Assembly: GCA_023055425.1 (NCBI GenBank)
Contig: JALGPY010000008.1
Span: 22,727,359-22,791,358 of the forward strand
Source: Linanthus parryae
Lineage: Eukaryota; Streptophyta; Magnoliopsida; Ericales; Polemoniaceae
Reading direction: 5' to 3'
Length of the DNA: 64,000 nt
The number at the start of each line of letters is the position of its first letter. Within the stretch, counting starts at the first letter, position 1. Positions 36,058 to 47,775 of the stretch are shown here, piece by piece. The notes under the pieces were generated by a model, which was not told the DNA's origin, searched no databases, and saw nothing but the letters and a program-made list of their open reading frames with translations. A program made the translations under genes and the position numbers.

Positions 36058-36400
36058 GGGTGTTCTTTCAAAGGTTGCGGCTGCGCAACGAGCTCGAAGA
36101 GAAAGGGAAAAATTGTCACAAGTTCTAATGCAATCTCAGATTGGGCTTGCACAAGGAGTGGTATGATTCTGTATAGAAAATTTTCCTTATGTTACCAATT
36201 CATGTTTTGAGGTTAACTATGAATCTTAATTTCATATTCAGGCAAGTAATATTATTAACGGTGTGTCAAAGGCTGCTCTAGCTCAGCAGGCACGACGAGA
36301 ACGAGAGCGCACATCCAACAACAAAGCGAACCAAAATCCAAATGATGTATCCAAGGCCGCTTTAGCACAACGAGCTCGGAGGGAGAGGAAAAACTTTTGA
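36058..36400 (+). pseudogene. Likely N-terminal exons of the Helitron gene
   Basis: Two exon-like blocks separated by an intron-like gap encode VLSKVAAAQRARREREKLSQ and, later, VSKAALAQRARRERKNF. The repeated AQRARRERE phrase is basic and helical, and resembles the low-complexity region ahead of plant Helitron Rep proteins. The second block ends in a stop. Assignment rests on position and style, so it is tentative. Confidence 0.4.
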
Positions 36401-37014
36401 AGTCAAAGTTGATACCCTCACAAAATGTTGTTGCTCAAGAAGATGTAATACTAAAATTCCTCTTCAGCACTCTTCATTGTAACCTTGCACATTATATTAT
36501 TTTTCCCCAACTTTAATGTGGACAAACTTTGCAGACGGATAGAGATGAGCAGGATTCGTTGTGCGGGGAAAAAAGGACACAAAATACAAACTCACCTGTA
36601 TGGATTTCACTCATACAATTACATCACTTTCTAGCAAGTATATCAATGTTGTTTCATATTTTCGCCATAACGATTATACTTGGTAATGCTCTTATAGGAA
36701 AATCTCTCTAATGAGGCGTCGTGCTATAGAAAAAGGAAGGAACCAGAATCATTACACGCTATGGTCTGACCTTATTCAATACCATATCATATCTCTCTAA
36801 TGCTTTTTCTGAAGTTATTACTTATATTCGTTTACATTTGTCTTGAAGGAAAACCATCCTGAAAGTTCATATATGCTTCCACCAACCCCCAACTTGGTCG
36901 ATGATTTTGTTTGTGCAAGAACACCGCTAACGGGTATGCTATCAAATCATCACAAGCGCTTGCATATCGGACAATCAAATTCAGCTCCTACCCCCAAGAA
37001 ATCTTATTACTGAC

Positions 37015-38520
37015 ATGATGGATGTCGTTGATCCCATTAGCCAAGCCATTACAGAACCCACTTCTTCTCATGTGCCCAATTTGCAAAACGAATGCCCTGC
37101 ACAACAACAATGCCCATATTATGATACATTTGCTGATGATTATGAGGATCAGGATGAGGATGACGATGATATTTCATATGACCCCCCTATCATTCCTACT
37201 GTAAATGGAATTATTGTACGACATTCTTTGGGAAACATGGATGTCAAGTGTCCATTTTGTTCAGCTTTGCATTGGAAGGCCGAAAAATTAGTCCACTCAG
37301 CGGATTCGAATCCACACTTCGGAACATGTTGTTTGCAAGGAAAGGTACGATTGCCTTTTCTCAAGACACCACCACCAGTGATTCGGCAATGATGCAAGAT
37401 CAAAATCATTCCGTCGCTATGCCCGAGAATATAATGCAGCTAATGCTTTCACAAGTCTAGGGGCCAAGCTAGATCCAAGAGTTCTCACTGGAAGGGGACC
37501 TAAATCTTTTATCATTCATGGAGAATTGCGTCATCGGACGGGCACATTAATTCTTGAAGTTGGTCAGGAGGCAAGTTATGCTCAGTTATACATATATGAT
37601 CCAGGATCAGCTTTAGAAGTCTGACATCGTAGAAATCCACACTTGCGGCGAGATGTTCTGATGTCCATTCAAGATACATTGCAGTTACACAATGAATTCC
37701 CCCTCCAAGTTCCGCCAGGCTTATGAGTTGTTGACAGAAACTGAACTGGACGGTAGAAGTGTACCGGCTAATCTTCATTACAGTACGTCTACTGACAAAC
37801 GCCGATATAACATGCCGACTGTTGAGGAGGTTGCAGTGATATTACCTGGGGATGGTACGGAAATATGTGGAATGCGTGGACCCAGCTTACTTGCCGTTGC
37901 ATTATGTTTTGCTGTTTCCTCATGGTGAGTTAGGATGGGAACCTGAATGCGTCAGTGGGATGTTATTCAAGGATGTCCTTCTAATAGCCGTCTGACTCAG
38001 ATGCAGTATTACAGCAATCGGATGTTTCAGCGTCCAACAGAATACTCAACGATCTTACGAGCGGGGAAATTGTTCCAAGAGTTTTTGGTTGATGCATGGG
38101 CAGCAACTGAGCAAAATTGGCTTACTTACATAAGGTTGAACCATAATAGGCTCCGAACAGAGCTTTATAAAGATTTAACTGATGTCATTATAAGGGATGA
38201 AGCCAATCCTGATCAAGTTGGCAGACGTATGATTCTACCTTCTTCCCACCTTAGAAGCCCGAGGCACATGTTCGAGATCTTTCAAGATTCTATGGCAATT
38301 ACAAGACATAATAATCATCCAGATGTTTTTCTGACCATGACAACAAACCCAAAATGGCCAGAAATAATTGCAGCTTTGTTTCCTCATCAAACTTCTTGGC
38401 ATCGTCCTGAGATAATTGCCCGAGTGTTTGAGTTGAAGCGAAAGGAATTGATGAAGATAGTTGAGAAAAAATATTTGTTTGGCGTCATTTTGGATGTTCC
38501 ACCGCTATTAAGCTACCAAA
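37015..38520 (+). pseudogene. Helitron_like_N relic, truncated before the HUH motif
   Basis: Successive frames give the N-terminal Helitron protein in order. CPFCSALHWKAEKL with FGTCCLQGKVRLP is the Cys-rich start. SFRRYAREYNAANAFTSLGA and IIHGELRHRTGTL follow in a second frame. RRYNMPTVEEVAVILPGDGT lies in a third. The long block 37947-38500 contains FQEFLVDAWAATEQNWLTYI, LPSSHLRSPRHMFEIFQDSM and TMTTNPKWPEI. At least three frame changes and one in-frame TGA (37622-37624) occur. The sequence stops at KKYLFGVILD, just before where the catalytic HUH and the helicase should begin. So it is a broken fragment. Confidence 0.75.
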
Positions 38521-40470
38521 CGTCTAAATTTTTTTCCCGGTATGTATGTGTAAATATTGTTGTGGTATTATCATCATCATAAGATGCTTGCTTATTAATT
38601 TATTTGTTTTGCTTTAAGTTTTTACATCATGTCTTGATCTTTTATCAGGGAATCTAAATCATTTGAGCTTTGCCCTCTACTCTTGGTCTCTTTTCATCTT
38701 ATTCGCAACTAAATGATATATTTGTCTCTTTACAAGGGTCAGATAGTAACTTCAATGTGAAGTTGTTGAGCCTGCAAATATGAGGTTTGTACTGTTGGTT
38801 ATTCGGTGGAGCTTTATGAACTTTCATCATGAACTGATCATTATCCTATTCTTCTCAATTACGCAATCATTCTTGGTTTTCTTTAATTTTTCTTCATTTG
38901 CTTACGTTTTTCAGGTCTTGCTCTCTATGAAACCTCACAGTTTGAATGGAATACAGGAGAGAGTGTTACAGGTATCATCACAAGCTCAAGGTTAACTTAT
39001 ATTTTTTTCTTTCCCTCTCCATTTAGCTATCATCTTGGTTTTATTAGCTTTCGTTATGTTTTTGATATTTTTTTCTTGCCTTCTCCATTTAGCTATCATC
39101 TTGGTTTTCTTAGCTTTCGTTATGTTTTTTTTGTATAGGCTCTTTTGGACATTCTACTGTCAATTATCGTTGATTTCGAGGTACAGTATTTTCTTTGTTT
39201 GTAAACATCAATGAAAGGTTTCATTTGATTTGCATGAGTTAAGTTTTTGTATTGAGTAGCAGAGATTAATTTCTTCACAACGTGAAATTCAAAACCAACC
39301 CGTTTTTATGCTTCCCCCACTGCCACAAATCCAGTGGTAAAAATACCAACCTCAGTCCACCAATAACATATTATTCACTTAGACATCTATTAGGTTAACC
39401 CCAAATCAGGTTTTGCTTACTTGGAATGTTTGCTCAGGTTGCATCATCTGATTCTTTTTCATTTTTCTTTGATAAGTTGCAGAAGTGAATGTATTAATTT
39501 CTTGATTGTTTTAGACCCTGGAGACACAATATTCATATGTATCGCCTAAACTTTTTAGGAGGTGGACAAGAGAAAAAAAGACATATAAAAGAAATAGTTG
39601 AATAAAAAGCTTCTCAGTCGACTTATAATTCTGAATTTTGATGGTTCATATGTACTGTAGCTGTTTAGATTTTTTGAAGTCAACAATTTTCTGTAAGTTC
39701 ATATGATATCGTGTTGATTTCTCTATTAAGTGAACCCCGAATTGGGTATTTCTTATATTGTTGAGTGGGTCACTAAATATCGTTTGTTCGAGTTCGCAGG
39801 CAAACATTGCACTTGGAAATGAACCATGGCCATAGAGAGTTAGAAACTGTGGCTTGAAACCGTGCCTGACTCCCCGAGTCTGATTCATTGTCTCTGAATT
39901 CTCCAATTGTCGATAATGATTATTACCACGACTGAATTGAAGATGCTTCAAGATTCTTAATCTATAAAATTGTATTACAACTTCGATTTTGTTTTCTATT
40001 TTGTTGAAATTTTCTCCGTTTCACCTTTATACTTGAAGAGAATGCATTATTATTCCAAAGTTTTGTTATAATTTTCCCATGCTCTAATCTCTCATAGAGT
40101 GTTTAAAAAGCGAACAAATAATTTTCGCTCATGATTATACCTGAATGTATAATATTGAGTTTATTTTTTGCTCATGGTTCTACTAGGCGTGCCTTTAGGC
40201 ACGGGTAATACCTAGTAAATAAATATACAACGGACCTACAAAGTTTAATGGTTTCTTAAGCATTAATATTTTATAATACTTTGGTTATAAGGAACCAAAA
40301 GCCCATGCAAAAGCCCAATAGATTGTCCCAAAATTCCCAACAGCAAGAACGCCCGTTGATATAGTTTACCACTCTCTCGATTGCCAATTTTACATCTTTT
40401 CCAAGGGAGACTGCAAATTTACAATCCAATTTGAGAGGTGTATATTGGGCTTGTTCAGGATCACACGTTT

Positions 40471-40476
40471 TGAGTG

Positions 40477-40520
<44 letters not shown>
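40471..40520 (+). repeat. (TG)n followed by long T run
   Basis: A TG repeat of about ten units leads into a run of some 30 T residues ending near 40520. It may be the A-tail of a minus-strand retroelement, but I saw no body attached to it. Confidence 0.8.
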
Positions 40521-40526
<6 letters not shown>

Positions 40527-41024
40527 CTGGTTTTTCTGCGTAACCGCTTGAGTCAACGAACCTCTAGTATCACGACACCTTTTACCACGGTAAAAGCACC
40601 CATGAACGATGAACGATCACCCAGTGCAAAAGGCTTCTAAAACCTAGGAGTACGTTCAATTACACGTAAAAGAAATTGATGAAAATAATTTTCTTTCAAC
40701 AATTCGGATGTTAAGCTTGAAAGAAAGTTGTGATTGCAACATATTTTAACTAATAATTAGTCAAACTCTCGTAAAATACTTTCCCCACAATTGACAAGAT
40801 TTTGCGTAGAATCTTAAAATTTTAAATTATCTCATAATTTTTAGAAATAATAATCTTACAAATTAAGACCACTTCTTAATTTATGGCATTAGTTAAATAA
40901 ATTTATCAACACATGCCTTCACAGGGTGAGTTTAGTACGATTTATTTGCAACTTAAGTTGACTTATAAGTTTATGTCAAAAAAGTTTACGACAAAAAAGA
41001 TAGAAAAAATATATACATGCGAGT

Positions 41025-41480
41025 ATGGTGCAAAAGTTTTTAGGAGCATCTCCAAGATGGGCGGTTATCAGCTCAGATGCCGCCTGGAACCCCAAATTGA
41101 GGTTGGCAGCTGTAGGCGCTGTAATCTGTGACCGGGAGGGTGTCTTCATCGTCGGTATTTCTAAACCGATCCAGTTTCTCTGTCACAACCAAGGCGGCGG
41201 AAGCAGAAGCTTTGAGAGAAGGTATCAAACTTGCAGCTCGGACAAACATGGATCGAATCTGGATAGAGATGGATGCTTTCTCGCTAGTGAGAGAAATGAA
41301 CTGTCTAATTCAAAATGGAATAGCTACAGATCATACGGAGGTGGAGAGGGTTCTAAAGAGCTGTAAAGACGCCTTGGAAGATGTTACAGACTACGTGGTT
41401 AAACACATTCCACGCAAGTTGAATAAGTCAGCTCATATGTTTGCACAAGAAGCTATACAGACTAAGTTAGATGGTAGCTG
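41025..41480 (+). pseudogene. RNase H-like domain of a LINE (frameshifted)
   Basis: The first frame gives PRWAVISSDAAWNPKLRLAA and GAVICDREG. After a frame change near 41150-41190 the second gives TKAAEAEALREGIKLAA, RIWIEMDAFSLVREM and KHIPRKLNKSAHMFAQEA. This is the plant RVT_3/RNase H-like fold found at the end of LINE ORF2 and in derived genes. Acidic residues at SSD, AEAEAL and EMD are kept. The usual last Asp (NxxAD) is His here (NKSAH). A frameshift plus a lost catalytic residue point to a dead fragment. Confidence 0.7.
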
Positions 41481-41483
41481 GTG

Positions 41484-42290
41484 TAACACCCCCAAATTGA
41501 CCAAACCGGAAACCCGGGGGTGTCACTCCGTACCCGAGACAAAATCTGGATATAAGGAGGTTAAAACAGAGGATCCAAACAACAGTTCCACAAAATTTAA
41601 AGTAATATTTTATTGCCAATTCAAAACCTTGTGCAGCTAAAATGGGCAAATCTAGCTAAACAGGGTTCCATAATACTAAATGAGGGTTCTAATAATTTAA
41701 ATGTGATATACTACTTGTATAAGTGATGATTCACGTCCCCGCTGAGCTATGCTCCCATCATATACACATGTGCTGCAGAAAACAAAAGAGAACACCACAG
41801 TTTCCAAAGTCAGCGGAAATACTGAGTAAGTAACACCCAAGCATGTAAACAGATTATGAAGTAATTTGAAAACCAGTTTGTAGTAGTTTTGCGAAAACAA
41901 AGTGAAAGTAAAAGCTTTGACCCTTTTATAAAAGAAATAAGATGAGAGATTCCAAGTTCATTTATATTTTCCAAATCACATCCATTATCCAAGTAATGGG
42001 ATTCCAAAACCCATAATATTCCCTTTTTCCATTTAAAATATCCAATCCAAAAACTAATTAGTTAATTTGTTGATACGGGGAAAACCAACCATCTCGCAAG
42101 CATCCAAGACCTTAAGTGTCGACACCCCCCAAAGACTCTTACGGCCAGAGGAGTGAGTACAGGGAGCTATCCGGGGACTTGCAACCGGATTAAAATAAAA
42201 TAAATTGAACGGAAGACCGAATTCAACACGCCCAATGCCAATAGTAACCAATAATAAAGGCCCCCGCACAACTCTTCCACTTTACGTTGT
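41484..42290 (-). mobile_element. Antisense LTR fragment related to the tandem array LTR
   Basis: TGTAACACCCCC at 41484 is the complement of a ...GGGGGTGTTACA LTR end. Further on, AGACCTTAAGTGTCGACACC (42107-42126) matches, in reverse, the GGTGTCGACACTTAAGGCC segment inside the array LTRs (for example 45797). The sequence between them is diverged. This looks like an older minus-strand LTR of a related Ty3-type family. Its outer limit and target duplication were not found. Confidence 0.45.
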
Positions 42291-43253
42291 CATCGATTAT
42301 TTGATTACAGTGATATTTTCAGAGAAACATTTTCACAATTTGAAACAAGTATTCATGTAGCACATATTTCACGTAAAATCATTTTGAGACGATTAAGAAT
42401 GAAATCATTTGACACGAAAAGACGAAATGGCGCTAGGCCTGACATGTTTACTTACCTTGAATCTCAAGCCAAAGCAATTCACTTTCTAGTAATACTCGAC
42501 GTATCCTTCGTCAACGAAATTGTCGCCTACAAATTTAATAGTATCCTAATCAACACATTGCACGCGAAGTCCTATGAAATAAACCCCTTCCTAACTCTCC
42601 CCAACCTCGCTAACGTGAACAACCTCTTTTATAATAAAATACGCTTTATAAATCTAACGTGTATTCTTTGTAAAAACACACTAAGTTATAATTATATAAA
42701 TAGAACTTATAAATTAGATAAACTATCATTATTATTATTTAGAGTAGAGAAATATATTATTTTACCCCCAAAACACTTTTAATTCAAATAGTAGTTTCTC
42801 CCAACCAAACAAGCCTTAGTAAATAATAAATGATAAACTAACTTTCTTTATTTAGAAGAAATAACAATTCTATTTGAATAAGGTAACATATCTAATTTGT
42901 TATAAGTCTATAAAAATAAATAAGAAAAATATTTTTTATCATCCTTATTCTACACTTTTATTTTTGGGTAAAGATGAGTAAAAGAAGGGTAAAAGACACT
43001 GACCACCCTTGGGTTTAGGGAAAAACCCACAGACCACCCCTGGGTTTTGGATAAAGACACTCCGCACCCTTTTTTTGGATGGAGCTGACAGTAGACTAAC
43101 AGACCAGGCTGAAAGACGATTATACCCTCATAATTTTCATAAATGACCTACTTTATATCCCCTTTCTTATCAATTTTGTCTTCTCATTCTTCTCCCCTTA
43201 TCTTTTTTTTTGTAACCCTAGCCTCCTCCTCACCTAATCCTGTCTACTGCTAC

Positions 43254-46200
43254 TGTAATACCCCGTATTTAAGTTAGCGGTTATTTGGTCATTTCGGAAA
43301 TATATTTAAAATTTTTGAGAAATTTATATTTCAAACTTTTTCTTGACTTCTTCTTAGTTTTAAAGTTTAGGATGTCAATCGACATCTATGATTATACAAA
43401 ATTTTATTTTGAGCTTATTTGTAGTTTTGAAAACTTGAATAATACGATATGAAACTCATTTTGTATACGTGGGAGATACTTGTAAATTTTATAAAAAAAT
43501 GGATTTTGACATCTATTTACAAAGTGGTTTATTTGAAATTATTTGACAATTTTGTAATTTATGAAAACTAACTTGTATGTGATGGCTAGTAATTGAAAAT
43601 TATATTTTCACCATCTTTACTCTTGGATTTTATACTTCAACACCATCCATTAACTCATGTAATTGATACTTTCACCCAAGTACTCTCACCAATATTTTGG
43701 TCAATACCAATAAGATAATGTCTCTTCATGACTACTCATATACATAAACACACACACATCCCTCAATAATTCACTACTACCTACCATCTTGTATGTGAAT
43801 CTTCTTGTGGAATTCTTCACCACCAACCCCCACCATCAACCTCATTTCAATCACCCTCATTTCATTTCACTTTCTCTCTTCAAGAACACTCAAAACCTCC
43901 ATTCTCTCTCCAAGAAACTCCATTCCCGGATTGGAGTGTTGACCTCACAAAAACACCTCCAAAACATCATTTTTCACCTTCAAATTCATGAAAAACTCAA
44001 GTCCAAGGTCATACTATGCATGGGGGGAGCTATTTTCTTCATCTTCTTCATGATTTTAAGATCCTTAAGGTCTTGTAAGCATCTCTTTTCTCTTTTTATT
44101 TGTGTGATGTTAGTTTCATCATCTTCTTCTTCATCATCACATTCCTCTCACATCAAAATTCCCTCCATTGAAGGGGTTTTCAAGCTCTCATGGACTTCAA
44201 GCTTATCCAAGCACCATCATTTTACAAAATGTCTCTCTTAAGGCTCATTCGTAAGCTTTCATTCCTCTTTAAATTTGTGCATTTTGATGTTACTTTCATC
44301 ATCATGATAGAAAACTTCTTGATCTTTGCTTGCATGTGTGTCTAGAATATGAATTGGAGACTTTAAGCTTGTTTTTCTTCAAGTTCATCACACGATTCCC
44401 TAAGTTTCTTGTTTGATATCTTTTTGTATGTTTAATTGGTTGTATTTGAGTATAAAAACATATTTCTCAAGTTGCATGTATGATGTAAGTGGATTGATCA
44501 TGTTTTAAGTGCTCTAGGTGAAAATTGCATATTTTTACAATCTGACCAGTTTGTGAAAAACGTATATTATCTCTAAGTTTTGTCACTGTAGAATTTTTAA
44601 CTCTTTCATATTCTGAAACTAGACTCAGAGGGGGTCATTTTGAAAAAAAAATCAACTCAATAGCCATTTTGGTTAGGGAGATATGCTCATTCTAAGTTGC
44701 ATATTTTCTGAAACTCTGTTTTTGGACAAGTTTTGCTATTTTTGTTAAAAATCTCATTTACATAAACATATGGCACCCAATCTTTCTTGTGATGAAACTA
44801 GACACATAAGGAATTCATTCTGGAGAAGATGGGCATCTTTCCTATTCTCCAAGTAGTAGTAATTGTTCTTCAAAGTTGAAACTTTCTTCCAAACTTGTCT
44901 CTGCATAGCAGTATTTGTTATTTTTGTAACTTGAGTTTTATAATAGCTATGCATGATTTTCTTGATGTTTCTGGAAGTAGACACATATAGGTTCATCATA
45001 CATTAATTTCAAAATTTTGGGAGATGATTTGATATGGTAACTATGGCTCCAAAGTCAGAGCTACAATTCTGTCCAGAATTGTAGTTTCACATTTTTTAGA
45101 AAACTTGAATTTTTTAACTTCTAGGTGTTTTGTTGGACTTACTTTGATAATTAAACATCATTATATGTGCATTAGTGAAATTTAGGACTATGTACATGTA
45201 GGTTTGCATTTCTATTATGCATGTGTAAATTGGTTATAACGAGTACGTCATACGTGTGATTGTAGACATCGACCCCGTAGGAGAGAGCGGTTGTCGTCGG
45301 AGTGCTAGACTTAGTATCTTGAGTTTGATTGTGCTCCATCTCAGTGGTAAGTACATATGTACGACCTTTTCATATCAAAATGTGCGTATGTGTTTGATGT
45401 TTAAAATGAATGCTTGTTATATGAAAAAAATATGAGAATGCATATTTTCCACTCGAATGTTGTTAAACTATTTTATTCATCTCCTTTGAGAACTCTCGGA
45501 ATTTACTTGTGAAATGTTGATATTCTGATTCTGGTTATGTGAAAGAGAAGAAATAAAATACCTCTAATAGACTTAGGACGATGTACAGAGTATTGTTATT
45601 AATGGGAGGCGTCAAGCGATCCTCCATTTTCTTATGGCTAAGACCATTGAAGCAATGCTTCTTATTATTGGATAGAACGTTAATGTTCACAAATCCGTCC
45701 CCGATGAGCCAAAATGTATCAAGATATTGAGGCCAAGGGGTTTATAGAGCTATAGAGTGCTACTTATACTTGTAAGGGTCACTACGGTATAGGGGTGTCG
45801 ACACTTAAGGCCTTTTAGCTAATGTTGTGAGCGGGGTTGACGAATGGGCTCCCTTAACGCTCGGGTGAAATAGGGTTTGATAGACCCTAGAAGGAACCCT
45901 TAGTGATTATTTCGTGATCCCTCTGTCTACATCGATCCTGCTGGTGGCTCTTGACACGCCTCAGCTAAACTTAATGGTTAAATTGCAATTGAAAGAAAGT
46001 GTGACTACTTTATTAATGTTGTTTGTGGCTCTTGATATGCCCTAATCGATTGAAATGAATTGTAAATATTGGCTACTCATGAACTACTATCGTTATCAGT
46101 TCAAATGAACTTGTTTACTCTGGATATTTTACCAACTACTCGTGGTTTCTTAATGTTATTAAATTGAGAAGTTTTTGTTACTCGGTTACTTCAAGTTGAT

Positions 46201-46580
46201 CCAAATTCTCCAATATGATAGTTTTACTGTTTAAATCTTCTGATTTGATTCAACTCATGCTTTCGTGCCACTCGTTGCTTTACATGTCGTAGTATGTATT
46301 TACTCAGTTTTTATTGATTATTTCTTCAAAACTGCGTCGGCATTTGCCATTTTAAAACCGCAGGTTGTCAATCAAGTTTGGGGAATGGGAACGCGGATCG
46401 AGATGAAGAAGTTTAGCTTAAGTCAGATCACTTAGTAGATCACTCACGATTTGTTTTAGATTGTACTTAATATCGAAATTTTGTTATGTACATTAAGCGA
46501 AATGTAATCTTAATAGTATATTTCTACTTTTGGTTGTCGATTGTCTCTTTAGCCCTGAACCGAGATCCCGGGTTGTTTCA
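43254..46580 (+). repeat. LTR copy 1 (3327 bp)
   Basis: This first full-length LTR starts TGTAATACCCCG right after the GCTAC duplication and ends GGGTTGTTTCA. Its 150-codon open frame at 43789-44241 opens at TTG, is Ser/His-rich and recurs in each LTR copy only because the LTR does; I do not treat it as a gene. The segment GGTGTCGACACTTAAGGCC is shared with the antisense fragment at 42107. Confidence 0.9.
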
Positions 46581-47775
46581 GATGGTATCAGAGCATCGGT
46601 TCTCCGGTTAAAGTGACTTTTCGATTTCCATTAGTAGAGAATAAGAAAGATAAAACGTTTTCAAAACTTAAAATTGACTAGGATATCTCAATTTGGTAAT
46701 AACAAAGTAAGCAAGCCGCGGGGATTTTGGGGTACTTACGTATTCTTAAACACGATTTGTACCGTACTTGTTGATTAGCTGTTAATTGCTAATTGGTATG
46801 TGCTCCATGCAGAATCTACTTGCTTATTTATATGTTTGCTATCCTATGAGCATGTTTACTTGCTATATAGAAATGATTTGACATTGTCGTGTGATGTCAA
46901 TCCGTGTTCCTTTGCTTGGTCATCCTACCTTGTCTACGAGAGAGTAACGACCTTTTGACTTAAATACCCTGAGACCATTCTTTTCTTACCTATGAGCGCG
47001 AATTTTAAGATAGTACTTTATTTTATTTTGAGTTAATTTGACATGGTCGTTCCAAAATTGGAATGTTTTGACAAAAAAAAAGTATCCTTTAAAAAAATAA
47101 TTTTGAAAAAAAAAATGATTGGGTGCGGAGATACCAAATGCCAAGTGATATGTACCACTTTGTTTAGCAGTCCGCTGGCGTGACCCTTAGTACGACGGTA
47201 CTATGAGTTGTACCCGCTGTGTAGACTAAGTTGGAACTTGTGAAACACATGCGAGTTGTGATGGAGAGAAACGTTGTGTGACGACACATAGTGTTCTTTT
47301 CTCCCTCGTATGCGTGGAACACTTGAGGTGATTGGTTTATCTAATCCTATGAAGGTAAGACAATATTTTTAACGCGGATGAGCAAAGCAAAATGGCATGT
47401 TAGTTTTGATCAAATTATTTTTCTAAAAGTTTCGTGGTTGTTTAAACGCTAGAATTTTTTTGAATCGCCTTGTAAACGTGATAACAAGTATGTTGGTCTA
47501 GACCTTTCAAAATTTAGTGCCGACCTTTTACTTGAGCACATTGTGTTTGAATCCCTACTATTGATACGAGTGAGTATAGACCTTAGCGACCGAGAGCTCG
47601 TTTCCGTTAATTTAAGTGTTGCATGTGCATTAACCTTGCATAAAACTTGCATGTGCATTAGCATTGCATACAACTCTTTTGTGCATTAGTTGCATTCTCG
47701 TGAAGCATGTTCGTAGTTTCACTCAAAAGTTTTCTTAAGCTTCGGGGACGAAGCTTCATTTTAAGGGGGATATAA
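46581..47775 (+). repeat. Internal region copy 1 (1195 bp, non-coding)
   Basis: It runs from GA plus the primer-binding site TGGTATCAGAGC (46583-46594) to the polypurine tract near 47762-47770. It is shorter than the LTR itself and has no open frame with retroviral motifs. The same 1195-bp region recurs at 51103-52297 and 55625-56819. Single-base differences among copies include 47586 (G here, C in the other two). Confidence 0.9.

Larger units (their letters stand above)
33974..40215 (+). mobile_element. Helitron with intact ends, broken Rep/helicase
   Basis: The 5' end TCTATATAATAAGATAGGGG starts with the TC dinucleotide and is preceded by A. The 3' end reads CGTGCC-TTTA-GGCACG (hairpin, 40188-40203), then 12 bases ending CTAG at 40215, followed by T. 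Insertion between A and T, 5'-TC, a 3' hairpin and CTRR are together diagnostic of Helitrons. The 6.2-kb body holds an N-terminal Helitron protein relic on the plus strand (37015-38520) but no HUH nuclease motif and no helicase. It is therefore non-autonomous now, although the ends could still be recognised by a partner in trans. Confidence 0.85.

Noticed and set aside
43789..44241. 150-codon open frame present in three LTR copies (also at 48311 and 52833)
   Set aside because: It opens at TTG, is low-complexity, and is conserved only because the LTRs are near-identical; no family motif is visible.
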